A stretch of 64,000 nt of DNA from assembly GCA_013339765.2 (NCBI GenBank), contig CM023449.1, positions 110,849,849 through 110,913,848 of the forward strand, written 5' to 3'. The notes under the pieces are model-generated. The model saw only the letters and a program-made list of their open reading frames with translations. It had not been told where the DNA came from and did no database searches. The number at the start of each line of letters is the position of its first letter. Within the stretch, counting starts at the first letter, position 1. Shown here one piece after another: positions 23,469-34,265 of this stretch. Origin of the DNA: Haemaphysalis longicornis. Lineage: Eukaryota; Arthropoda; Arachnida; Ixodida; Ixodidae. Both the position numbers and the translations under genes were made by a program.

Positions 23469-26400
23469 AGAAGCACAAGGACCTCATCTGGCAATGGAAT
23501 TCCAACGGCTACAACAACAAGCGAGCGGTACTACAACATCACATACAGCATCTCAATCGTCCACCAAACGTCATACTCATTCAGGAAACGCACAGCGAGA
23601 CCCCGCCAACCCTCCCTGGCTATCGCACGCACGCAAGCCCTCCAAGCGCGTGAGACGCCGGGAAAGGCGTGGGTAGAGGCGTCTGTGCCCTGATCAGGAC
23701 AGGCATCACGTTCATCGAGCACGACATCCTTGGCCGCAGCGCCATAGAGCACTGCGCCATCCAGCTAGTCACGGGTACCAAGAAACACAAAGAGAGCACC
23801 TTCATCGTCAACGTGTACAGCAATCCTGCCCATCGCCAACATTAGTTCCGCGCTCTCATACACAAGACCCTACGACAGGCACAGCACAATACCGGCCTAC
23901 TATGCGGGGACTTTAACGCTCCGCATCAAGACTGGGGCTACCTCAAGACCACCACCAAAGGCCGAGACCTCATCGACGACGCCACAGACGCCAGCTTCCA
24001 TCTTCTCACCGACCCCACCGACCCGACGCGCATCGGTACGTCCATCACAAGGGACACCACACCCGACTTAACGTTTGTGATGCCAGGACGCAACGGAAAG
24101 ATGGCACAGTGGTTCAACACGGGCCGAAACCTCGGTAGCGACCACTTCTTCATTGAGATCACCCTACCTACAAATGCGACGGCAACTACCCCGGCCACGA
24201 GCACGCAGAGGATCACCGACTGGAACACGTTCCGCCAATCCCTCGAAGCATCCGAGGATATAGACGACATCGAAGCATGGTCTCGAGCGCTCACTCAAGC
24301 AACCGAAGCGGCCACCACAGACCTCGAAACCGACGACTCCATCACCCAGGTGGACAGCCAGCTAGCCGACCTCATCGAAGCTAAACAATCCATACAGCAC
24401 AGGTGGCGAAGACAGCGAACTAACCGCAAACTCCGAAAGAAAGTAGCCCTACTCAACAATGCCATTGAGCAACATAGTAAGGTGCTCTGCCGTCAACAAT
24501 GGCACGCGGTATGCGAAGAGGCCGACGGTCAAATGCACAAGAGCAGAACGTGGCAACTACTACGCTTTCTCCTCGACGAGACCGAGTCCAAAGGAGATCA
24601 GCGACACTGCCTGGCGCGCACGTTGCAGAAGGTCATAGCAGAGCTCGGGGAGCAGGAAGTGTGCAGGCGTCTGAACGACCGTTACCTTCCTACCGCTCCA
24701 GTGGAGAACCACCCCGAGTACGCGGGCCTCGAGAACGCAGACCTAGACAAGGACATTGAGGAAAGGGAAGTACGGGTGGTCCTGCAAACGCTCAACAGCA
24801 GATCGGCAGCAGGCCCTGACAAAGTCACCAACAAAGCTCTTCGCAACCTCAGCGACGCGGCTATATCGGCACTCACGCGTTACTTTAACACGTGCTGGAG
24901 AAACGGTCGCTCGCCGCGACAGTGGAAGACGGCCAAGACGGTCCTGCTACCCAAACAGGGCAAGCCGCCGCATATCGACAACCTACGACCCCATCTCCCT
25001 AACTTCATGTGTCGGGAAAGTACTGGAACCCACGTCCTGCTTAACAGGTGGCAACGATACTTAGAGGGCTCGGCACTATACCCCAACACGAGTACATAGG
25101 GTTCCGAGCCAAGCTCAGTACGCAGGAGGCATGCTCCTACTTAGGCACGAAATAATTGACGATCCCACCCGTACCCTGGACAACCGGGGCGGTGCTGGGC
25201 TGGACCTACAAAGCGCCTTCGATAGGCTACGCCACGCCGCTATCCTTGAACAGGTCTCCCACCTGAACATGGGGAGCAGGACGTACGCATACATTAGAGA
25301 AGACGGACCGCACAACTACCATCCACGCCGGCGATCTCCAACTCCCACAGAAGTCCCTGGGAAGCGTCGGTTACTCCGCAGGGCTCGGTGATCTCCCCGC
25401 TCCTCTTCAACCTTGTGATGATGGGAGTGGCCACCGAGCTCGCCTGCGTACCCGGCGTCGGCCCACACGATTTACGCCGACGATATAACGCTGTGGGTCG
25501 CCGGCGGCAGTGACGGCCACATTGAAGACACGTTACAGCAGGCGGTGACTATCATCGAAACAAGACTGCAAGGGACGGGCCTTGGCTGCTCCCCTTCCAA
25601 GTCGGAGTTGCTCATCATCCCATCGAGACACGCCCGCACCAAGGTCCCAGCACCAGCAAACATCTCTATACGCACGATGAGCGGCAGCACGATCCCCCAC
25701 GTGAGGACCCTACGAGTCCTAGGGATTCTCCTCGACAGCCGGCGCAGCAACAGCGCCACGGTCACCAAAATCACCGTCAAGGTAGCAGCGGCAATGCGCC
25801 TAATCCGCAGAGTGGCCACTCGCAGGACAGGCATGAAAAAAGACAGCCTCACCAGACTCGTCCACTCTTTTGCGATCAGTCACATCGCATACGTGGCGGC
25901 GTACCTTAATTGGACCGCAGCGGAGCGTGCAAAGCTGGATGCGACTATTCGTAAAGCTTACAAGGCGGCACTTGGCTTAATGCAGAGCACGAGCACCGAC
26001 AGGCTCCTTGAGATCGGCGTCCATAACACCCTCGACGAGATCATCGACGCCCAGAGAACAGCACAATACGAACGCTTGTCCCAGACACGTACCGGACGAT
26101 CAATCCTGCAAACAATTGGCGTGACTCCCCTGGCCACCCAGCCCGAGGATACCGTCCCACTACCAGCTACAACAGCACGGCGAATCACCGTTAGCCCGAT
26201 CCCCAAGCACATGCACCCGGATCACAATAGCGAACGGCGGCTTGCACGGGCCTGTGCCCTTACAACTCTATATGCCAACAACAGAGGAGCCAAATACGCC
26301 GACGCAGCGGCATACCCGCACCGACCGGGCACCTACGTAGCGGTGGTGGTGGACGCCGTCACCGGAGACATATGCAGCGCGGGCAGCTTCGCCGCACCGG

Positions 26401-27203
26401 ACCCACACCAGGCAGAGGAAATGGCCATTGCCTTGGCGATGGTGGACCCGACGTGCACAACAGTACTCAGTGACTCGCGAACTGCAGTGCTTAGTTACGC
26501 CACAAACACAGTGAGTGCCAGTGCTGTGAGAGCGCTTAGTGCCACGCATCCCCCGACCACCCCAGTGACTCTGCGGTGGTTCCCCGCACACGCGGGCCCC
26601 CTCCACACCGGAGCGGGTCTCGCCAACCGCAACGAGACGGCCGACGCCGCTGCGCGCGCGCTCACACTCCGCGCGGCGGACGACGACGCAACGGCCACGA
26701 CTGTTGAGTGGGCGGCGACTCCCGAGTGTGCCCCCATCACGAGGTACGGGGACATCCTGGCATGGTACCGCCACAATCGACGGACGAGTCCCCCGCCTCA
26801 TCCGAGACTTTCAAGGAAAGAAGCGGTGCTATACCGCCAACTACAAACCGGGTCTCTCCTGACCCCGGTGCTAGGGGTGCACGTGTGCCCTGAAATCTAC
26901 GAGTCTGATGTGTGCCGTGTGCGTGAGTCAGCTAGAGCAACGATGACCCACATACTGTGGGACTGTGAACTGCATCCGAATGAGGCTGCCACACAGACGC
27001 AGCTCCCCCCGACCATCACGGAGGGCATGATACCATCCACATACGACTCACAACTCCGGGCCGTCCAGCAAGTGGAGGCAGCCCTCGAACGCCAGATGCC
27101 TTTGATCGTGCCTCCGGGATCCGGGCACACCCCGGGACCTGCGGTGCGTGGTCTGGCAGCGGCTAGTAGAGCACGCCGACACGACGTTGTGGCCGCGTCT
27201 TAG
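23450..27203 (+). pseudogene. LINE B ORF2, endonuclease-reverse transcriptase-RNase H, broken
   Basis: ORF2 nicks target DNA and copies the element RNA. Starting at ATG 23450, the endonuclease part shows IQETHSE (catalytic Glu), LLCGDFNAP and GSDHFF. This frame is interrupted by TGA near 23654 and TAG near 23840. The reverse transcriptase follows with SAAGPDKVTNKAL and LDLQSAFDRL (motif A). Frameshifts fall near 24990, 25095, 25290-25390 and 25460-25545. The YADDITLW core is present near 25472-25495, in a different frame from its surroundings. From 25545 one frame of 552 codons covers the thumb and RNase H (AEEMAIAL, VLSDSRTAV, AHAGP and NETADAAARAL hold the acidic and His residues) and stops at 27203. 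The C-terminal knuckle is damaged: its second Cys is Arg in CRVRES. Confidence 0.8.
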
Positions 27204-27209
27204 AGGCTC

Positions 27210-27222
27210 GCCCCTTCGGGGC
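27210..27222 (+). other. LINE B 3'UTR hairpin
   Basis: GCCCCTTCGGGGC folds as a five-base stem with a TTC loop, seven bases after the ORF2 stop. A near-identical motif sits in the 3'UTR of the unrelated LINE A. It may be a reverse-transcriptase recognition or RNA-stability element, which is inferred. Confidence 0.4.
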
Positions 27223-27280
27223 TCGCTCCTATTTGCAGGCATTAATAAAGGTTGTACTCTCTCTTTCTCTCTACCAACAC

Positions 27281-28323
27281 CAACTTCGTGGTCAGTAGCG
27301 CAATCAGTACCTTGTCCATTGAGATGCGACTGCACTGCGGTAAATGATATAGCGAGATGGGCTTCGTAAATTAAACAGATTGTGGGAATGTGCGCAGTTG
27401 CAGTGCTCTTGAACAGAACAGTCCCAGTACTTCTCTATTCCGGTCCCTCTGGCGTCATGTAACGTAAAATGTCAATGTTTTTCAATATTTCGTGCCAGTT
27501 TTTCCGTTAAAAACGTCTTTTCAGGGCGGATACAGATTTGAGTGAGGGACCAAAAGCTGGCTCCTTCGAATTATACAAAGCTGAATATGGCCTTATCACC
27601 CCTTAAAAGGCACACTAAAGTAAACTCGTCAAACTATGGTTTTTGTTTGCCCTACATAGACTGGTTCAAATACACACGCCTCTCATCCTTTATCCGGGTG
27701 ACAAGACGGCGTTTCTTTTATAAAGCCGAAAGAAGAAAAACTGCCATGTGCGGTCTGCGGTGGCCGCACTGCCGTCCACACAACCGGCTACGTGGCTGGA
27801 CAAAGTCCAAGATGAGAATTCAAACCGGTTCGTTTTCGGTTCTGTGAAATAACACGTTTGGCATCCGATGTTATCGTTGGCTGGTTATTATCGATATCTC
27901 GGTAATCGCCATATCGCGCTTCGGCCATGTCGGCTGTTAAATGCGTCAGATACCCCTACCAGCTCAGCTTTGAATCGTAACAATCACTAGCCGAGGCGCA
28001 CGGAGTGGATGAACGCCCACCTTTTCACCGCAGATGTTGAAATGTGACGCACTTTTCCGCCCCCTTTCGAACTTCAGTATATAGATCGTGCCTCTATCGT
28101 AAAAGGCGTGTTGGCACCAGGCCAAGGGTCAACTGACTTGGGACTGTGCCCGCAAGCAGTCGCTGCTTGGACAACACCACGCCAACAAGAACCCGCCAGC
28201 GCGGCAGTGTCAGTCTGCACGCGTTCTGCGGACTCGCTCGTGGAGCAGTGAGCGGTAAACCGCGAAAATTGTCCATTCAATATAGAAAAAATTGCCCAAA
28301 AACGAATCAAGAAACTTAAAAAT
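27281..28323. other. About 1.0 kb with no supportable gene
   Basis: CCTTAAAAGGCACACTAAAG at about 27601 resembles the terminal motif of tick MITE-like repeats as I remember them, but no matching inverted end was found. A 101-codon frame at 27542-27847 has no domain. Confidence 0.45.
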
Positions 28324-28395
28324 GCGCTATCCGGGAGTCGAACTTGCGAATTGCAAAACTGTATACCTTCTGCTCCAACCACTCAGCCACAAGCC
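28324..28395 (-). mobile_element. tRNA-like pseudogene or SINE head
   Basis: Minus-strand box A-like TGGCTGAGTGGTTGG and box B AGTTCGACTCC lie with the spacing of a class I tRNA. The overall shape resembles a serine- or leucine-type head, but no full cloverleaf can be drawn with confidence. It is likely a tRNA-derived SINE fragment. A tRNA scan would settle it. Confidence 0.5.
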
Positions 28396-28483
28396 AGTGC
28401 TGTCACGGGCGGAAATATAAAGTATGTATGGCCACTTTACATTTTGATTTTAGTTTTGGCATTTCAGTCATCTTATATTACTG

Positions 28484-29320
28484 CAGTAAAGCCCGCCTAT
28501 ATAGAACACGGATATGTCGAATTATTGCCCATATCGAACCCTTGTATAATTCTGCAAAAAATTGTATGCATTTATATCTTTTTATATCGAACGCGATTTT
28601 GCTTACAATGGATATATCGAACTCTCCCGCACGGGATTTTTCGCTCTCCTTAAGCGTGCGGCAGGCTTTCCCGCAATACATCGGGGCACAGCGATGGCGC
28701 GGGTGTCGTTTGCGACTCCCGCGCGAGCTCGTGCGCGTCCAAACCGGCCGTGGCAGAGTGGACCAGCTCCACGTATGCATGCAGTTGAAGCCGAAAGCAC
28801 CACATTGGGCGCTGGGGGCAGCGGTGTCACCGAACATCAAGTCCGCGCCACCCGCGGTGCGCACCTGCTCGATTCGCTGGGTTCGCCGTTATTCGCTTGT
28901 ATCCATGCCTGTCTCCGCTCTGTCGAAGACGCCGAGGACTCCGTTCTACTTCCGAGCAGGAGCGAAGCCGTCGCTGCCGTGGCCACTGCCGTGGCCACTG
29001 CAGTGCCACTGAGGGCAGCGGTCTTGTGCTTGTCGACTGTTTAGATACCGTGGATCAAGCAGTCACCAGCACCGTGTTGCGCTCCAAGAAGAAGGCTACA
29101 CTCACGCAATTCTTCCGCCCCAATAAATTATTGTTTTCTTTCCGAGAAAGTGTCGTATCAATAGTGAACTGCAGGGTGGTAAGAGCTCAGCGTTAGCTCG
29201 TGACTCCGTCGTAAAGATTGCTCTCATATAAGTTTTTTTGCTTCACTTTCTATATCGAATTTTTGCTATATCGAACTATTGTGCAATCCTCGCACTGTTC
29301 GATATAAACGGGCTTTACTG
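28484..29320. mobile_element. pogo/Tigger-like DNA transposon, non-autonomous
   Basis: Perfect 12-base terminal inverted repeats, CAGTAAAGCCCG at 28484 and CGGGCTTTACTG ending at 29320, bound an 837-bp unit. Several subterminal TATATCGAAC-type motifs occur near both ends (for example ATATCGAACCC near 28531, ATATCGAACGC near 28585, TATATCGAACT near 28614, TATATCGAACTA near 29269), in direct and inverted orientation. CAG ends with such repeats are characteristic of pogo/Tigger elements, which cut and paste at TA sites. The flanks (TG, TT) do not show the expected TA pair, so the site may have mutated. A 160-codon frame inside (28562-29044) has no DDE transposase motifs. Confidence 0.7.
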
Positions 29321-30500
29321 TTTGTCTTGAATAGCGCTCGCGCAGTAAGCGTCCGCCAAATTGCCACAAATATATCATCTCTCAGCGACGGAATTCTTTA
29401 GTCGGAAAAGCGTTCGCAGATGTTTGGTCATGCTGCTGACCGCTGGGATAGTTCTATCAGCGCAAAAAGTGCTTCCCGCAGATCGGTTTTACCCTGTAAC
29501 CTAACTTTTTGGTTGATTTTATTTTTTTGGTACCTGTATTAACTTTTCTGACTCTTCTCCCACCTTCAACTGGCCTTAGAGGTTTCTACTACGTACCACT
29601 CAGCGAAGCGTGGCATGTGCGCTTGTGTGGAGCTACTTGGACTTAAATCTTGATATAGTCTACAAACTGACGAACTAAAGCCACATTCTTCTAGGCACAA
29701 ACGTGTTGTGGCTTAGTTTCAACTCTGCGAATTGCGACGACCCACTGGCGGCCGGCCGACTAAACGCTGGGCCTAACGATTTTGTCGGAGCGTCGGCGAG
29801 CAGTGCAGTACCACAGTCAAGCAAAGCCATCATGTTTTGTCGTCACAAAAAACATCCCAGGAAATCGGCAAGGAGAATGCAGAGAGTAGGGCATTATTTT
29901 CTAATTGCTTTTCCTACAGAATTAGGTCGCATAAACGCAGCGAGACTTTGTCGAAACATGCACTACAGACTTCAGACTACAATTTGGCTAGTAATCCCGC
30001 AATGATTACAAATCACTTCAATTGCCTTCCAAATAGGGTTGATACGTAACCAACAAAAAATAGGGATTTTGCTTAAAGTTGCATTCTTTAGTCATCACGC
30101 TGCTCAACCTCATCGCCCTCGTTATTCTGTTACAGATTCGAAAGGGACCGTCTCTGTTACGCATCGAACTGTGCCACGAGAAGAAAAAGAACAGCACAGT
30201 GTCATTTAACACCAAGTTCATCTACCAGCTACGACGACGAAGAGTGTGAAGCAGGCAGTCTGGCTAGAGCTATCATGGTTACTTCTAAATAGGTCAATCA
30301 CCACAATCTTTTAAATACAACGCTCGCCATCAGGCATCATTCATATTATATTCCTGCCGCAACGTAACGACATAAGCACCTCGAAACGATGGTGACGAGA
30401 TAGACATTTTCGCTGATTACTTTGCGTACATGTTTACGGGAAATTGACAAAACTAGCCAACACGCTCACTCGCATACACACAGAGACATACACACACGCA
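29321..30500. other. About 1.2 kb with no supportable gene
   Basis: Short frames only. No recognised repeat or RNA. Confidence 0.5.
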
Positions 30501-30505
30501 CTCAC

Positions 30506-30557
30506 CGACAGACAGACAGACCGACAGACAGACAGACAGACAGACATACAGACAGAC
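30506..30557. repeat. (CAGA)n microsatellite
   Basis: About twelve CAGA units with a few substitutions. Confidence 0.9.
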
Positions 30558-30854
30558 TCCGAGGGCGTCCGCAAAGAACACCCGTTGTGTGCATTCTCCA
30601 TTCCATACTGTAGTGCCAGCCTATTTTTACGGAACTGGATCGTCTTATCGCCATGAGGCTTGCGTTCGTTAATGGCATGCCTAGCAGCCTCAAATTTACG
30701 ACAGACATCAGAGGTACCAGGCGTATAGTTCATTTTAGATTATTGCGTAATCACACGAAGTTATTGCATGTACAAATGCAAAAGTTCCCATAACTCTAAT
30801 GCCATAGTAGACATTCAAAGTAACTGCACAGTGCTCCGGACTTCCATTTATAGT

Positions 30855-31060
30855 AAGAACCTGAATGTCCACCGATACAAAGATTCACCGAGTCACAAAA
30901 TCCACTGGAGCCTACATATCCGACGAGACGAAACATACACCGAGACAGAAGGTCCAATCGAGCCTGAACGTCCACCCTGACGAAAGATCCACCAAGACAG
31001 GTCAAACCGAGCCTGAATGTCCAGCGAGATGAAAGGTCTACCGGGACGAAAGAACCACTG
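30855..31060. repeat. CCACCGAGACG-type degenerate minisatellite, longer array
   Basis: About 200 bp of loosely periodic words: GTCCACCGA, AAAGGTC, GAGCCTGAA and CCGAGACG with many substitutions. It is related to the array at 20481-20575. Units are too diverged for an exact period by eye. No reading frame is conserved across units. Confidence 0.6.
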
Positions 31061-31394
31061 TTGATCTTTCGTTTCGTTGGATCTCTAGACGCTGAATCTT
31101 GCAAACCGTGTCCAACTTTAAGGGTTGTCCACATCCCAAGCCCTCAAGAGTTTCGTTTTCCGTAAAAGTTTAAACAAACGCCAGAGGTAATATGTCCACG
31201 TATAATCTGTTGCCTGCCTCGGCATTTCAGCTTGGGTAGCACATCCTTTAACTTCTTCGGCCGAAGAAAGAATGCGTAGTTTCTATAGCCATGGCACCAA
31301 CTCCATTACTGGCGTCACACCTTATTCCAACCAGTCCATTAGTATATTCGGCTTCGAAATTTTTATTTTAACTTATTTCAGGGTTCACATTAGC

Positions 31395-31490
31395 GTTTTG
31401 CTTGTTCATGCAAAGCAATATAACTTATTCCTCATACTTGCCAGTGTTTTGTCGCAGCTGACGTCAGAAAATTGGCGCTGGATAAAATAA
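31395..31490 (+). repeat. Dispersed repeat, copy 1, with TGACGTCA
   Basis: About 95 bp aligning to 43605-43703: shared TTCATGCAAA, ACTTGCCAGTG/ACTTGCCGGTG, GTCGCAGCTGACGTCA/GTCGCAGCTGACATCA, AAAATTG and CGCTGGATA-AATAAAC. This copy has the perfect palindrome TGACGTCA (a CRE-type site). Both copies end at AATAAAC. It may be the 3' part of an unrecognised retroelement. Confidence 0.65.
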
Positions 31491-33699
31491 ACCACGAGCG
31501 GCTTAAGAGATAGCGACCTGCCCATGCGCGCCGATTCTGTGTGCCGATTTTGTTAGTGCTTGTTTGGATTTTTAGTTCTTTCCTGACGTCACTGCACCGG
31601 CTGGCGCTGTATTGAATGCTCATTTCTTCCTTGTATAGGCGTTTGCTCGGCCTGCCATTGTTGCTATTTTGCCTTTCTCTCGGTACATTTAAGGTCAGTC
31701 TTTGCCTATTCACACTGGGGTAAGTGCACACCTTCTCTGGGCTTGACAGTGTGCCCAAAGAAGAGTTTGTTGACGCAAAATTCTTACTGGCCTCGGCTGG
31801 TGAAAGCGGGTCACCCGGCAGGCGTCAACAGAGCCCTCACCCACCCGGATATCGTCCGCAAAATGCTGTCCACAGCTGCTAACCCTTTGGTAACACGTTC
31901 AATGACACTCCAGAAGTTTGATAGCGCCCGCACATCCAAAAGAATAAAACCCAGAAAAATATTCAAGCCACGTTTTGTTCTATAGCATGGAACACAAAAC
32001 CTGAACGAGAAAAAGCTCTTTGCACGCAGTGTTTGATATGGTGCGTCAAAAGAAAAAGGAAAACCGGAAGAAACACTGGGCGCGCCGTCAGTGCCAATTG
32101 GCTTAAGACGTATCGTATGAGCATAACAAAAAACAAACGAGAATGGGTTAGGAAGTTTCCGCGCAGGTTTGCCTGCACCTTATGTAGAGGCAGTATAGCA
32201 GGATGATTAGGGATTCCGGAAGAAGTAGCTGCAGTGAGTCTCGTGCCGATGCAGTGAGTCTGGTCATATTCGACTCAGGCAGGAGGCACGGCAACAAACC
32301 TAGCCCAAATAACTCGTTCGCGAACGATTATGTCTAAACAACCTGAAATATTTTTGCATCGTACTCAGTCAGCATAGCGTAGGCGAGGTATTTGTTGCTG
32401 TTACAAATCAGGACGCGGCTGTGCTGCTAGCTTTGTGTAGCGCTTTCAAACTTTGTGGCGGAGCCTCGACTAGGTGCGCCTTTCGAGCGGCGCCTCTGTG
32501 TCGGTTACTCAGGATTGCAGCGACAACCAACGGATCCCAACAAGCTGCAACATGCCTGGGAAAGGAGGATCACGGCCGCGTCTCTGTTGGCCTGATCCAA
32601 ATTACGGCGGTTGCAAACGCAACGTCTGGATACATGCCCGAAGGACGCAGACGCCACTGCGGAGACCTCCTCTCTGCCCTCTCTGACTCAGCGTGCTCCA
32701 CTAATACCGACCCCTCACGAACTATGGAAAATGCGTTGTGTGTGCCTGTACTGTTCGCGCCACATGCAGAAAGCAGGGCTAACGCTTCTTTGCCTGTTAG
32801 CGCTTTGGGTATAAATATGAGCCCCAAGCGCCGAAGTGCATTCCAGTTGGAGCAGCAAATCAATGCTGTCACTCTGCTCGAGTAAACCCTCCCGTCAGGA
32901 CATTGTTCCTACACCTCTTCGGTCTTCTCTCAAGATGCAGTAAACCAATTAAGTTTGCCTTCGGCTCCTTTTCGTCGTCTCCAAGGAAGCAACATTTGTT
33001 GGCCGTTCACTTCACGCATTTCAAAGGTGATGGACCTCGGCTTGGGGATACCTTCCCGAATGCAGCGTTGCGTACAGCTTGGCAAACCCGCCCGGTGCAC
33101 GGTAAAGGCAATTTTTGTTCGCCAGGTTCCGGTCACTTCGGTACGGGGGCAATGACTAAAAAAATATCCCGAACATAAGTGTGGCTCTTACCGCAAGCAT
33201 TGACAGGGGACGGCTGCCATACCTATCTTTCCCACGGGCTTGTTTGTAAGCCACCCCGACAGAGCTCCTACAAGCGTGGTGCTCCAGTTAGAGGGCAAAA
33301 CATCGCAGTCACTGAAAAGGTTGCCGTCGAAGAGCGCTCCCTGCGCTGGGAAAACATTTTTTTCCCCACAAGAATGGAGGCGTTTCTCCGCACAGAATGG
33401 CCCTTTTGGTCTGTTTTTACAAATTCAAGCCTTACCTGTGAACTTTTCCCCGCGCATAAACGTGCTTCTCGTCTAACGTAACACTCCTCGAACTAAAGCG
33501 GAAATAGACAAATTTTCTGCATCCTTAAATGAACGAAAATGCTCAAAAATAGAGAATGCCAGTCGAGCAGGCGCATGTAGTAGTAATGTGGTTTACTTGC
33601 GTGCGTTGATGTTTGCATTGCTACGAAAAGGTTCCAGCATTAACCGTTAATTCTCGTTGCTGGCTGGTATTAGGTAGTTATCAGTACAATCGACATTTA
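31491..33699. other. About 2.2 kb with no confident gene
   Basis: A 154-codon frame at 32421-32885 has no domain overall. Its last part, from an ATG at 32818 (MSPKRRSAFQLEQQINAV, then a stop), resembles the N-terminus of pipsqueak/CENP-B-type transposase proteins, but only about 22 residues are present. Overlapping frames near 32930-33480 lack motifs. Confidence 0.4.
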
Positions 33700-34265
33700 A
33701 TGCTACGTGTGCCATTTAGTATGCCAGAGGTTGCAGGTCCCTTAGCGAAAAGTAATACGTTTGAAATACGTATGAGTATGCTTGAAGTGCACTTCAAATA
33801 TGCTTTGTATTTGTACATGTATTTCAAGTGCATTAAACATTGCATTTTCTAAAGTTGTAGTAAATATTGAAAATACATTATTAAAAACGCGGCGGAAAAT
33901 ACAGTGCTTTTAGTACCTTCCAAAGTCATTAAGAATGCACTCAACCTCACGAATGTGCGCATAAGGCATTCAGAATATATTGAAAATGTATTACTTCCCG
34001 CCAAACGATCACGGTGTAAATGCACTGTAAATATAGATAAAAATACGCTTACATAACTACACTTAGAGCAGCACTCTGAGTATACTTTAAAAGTATGCTG
34101 AAGCATAGAAATATACGCCGAATATATTCGAAATACATTTCAAATGCCTTTTACGTTTTTGGAATGAACATGGTAGAAATACACTCTCAATGCAGGGAAA
34201 ATATTGATTGAAAATAAATTTTAAATGTATTAAAAAAGCTTTGACGAAATACATTTCGACTGCAC
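33700..34265. repeat. AT-rich degenerate repeat with AATACATT/AATGCATT words
   Basis: Numerous short near-palindromic words (AATACATT, AAATACGT, TGCATT, TATACTTTAAAAGTATG) recur irregularly over about 560 bp. Similar composition and words occur at 40010-40289. No frame is conserved. Confidence 0.45.

Larger units (their letters stand above)
21407..27271 (+). mobile_element. LINE B: near full-length EN-RT-RNaseH retrotransposon, inactive
   Basis: The order 5'UTR, ORF1, ORF2 (endonuclease, reverse transcriptase, RNase H), short 3'UTR is preserved over about 5.9 kb, with APE endonuclease and RNase H placing it in the I-like group. The 3' end after the ORF2 stop carries GCCCCTTCGGGGC at 27210-27222, AATAAAG at about 27244 and a CT-rich tail. 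TACCAACAC occurs at 21398-21406 and 27272-27280, a candidate nine-base target-site duplication that would set the ends. The left end is therefore less certain than the right. Nonsense codons and frameshifts disable both ORFs. Confidence 0.8.
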
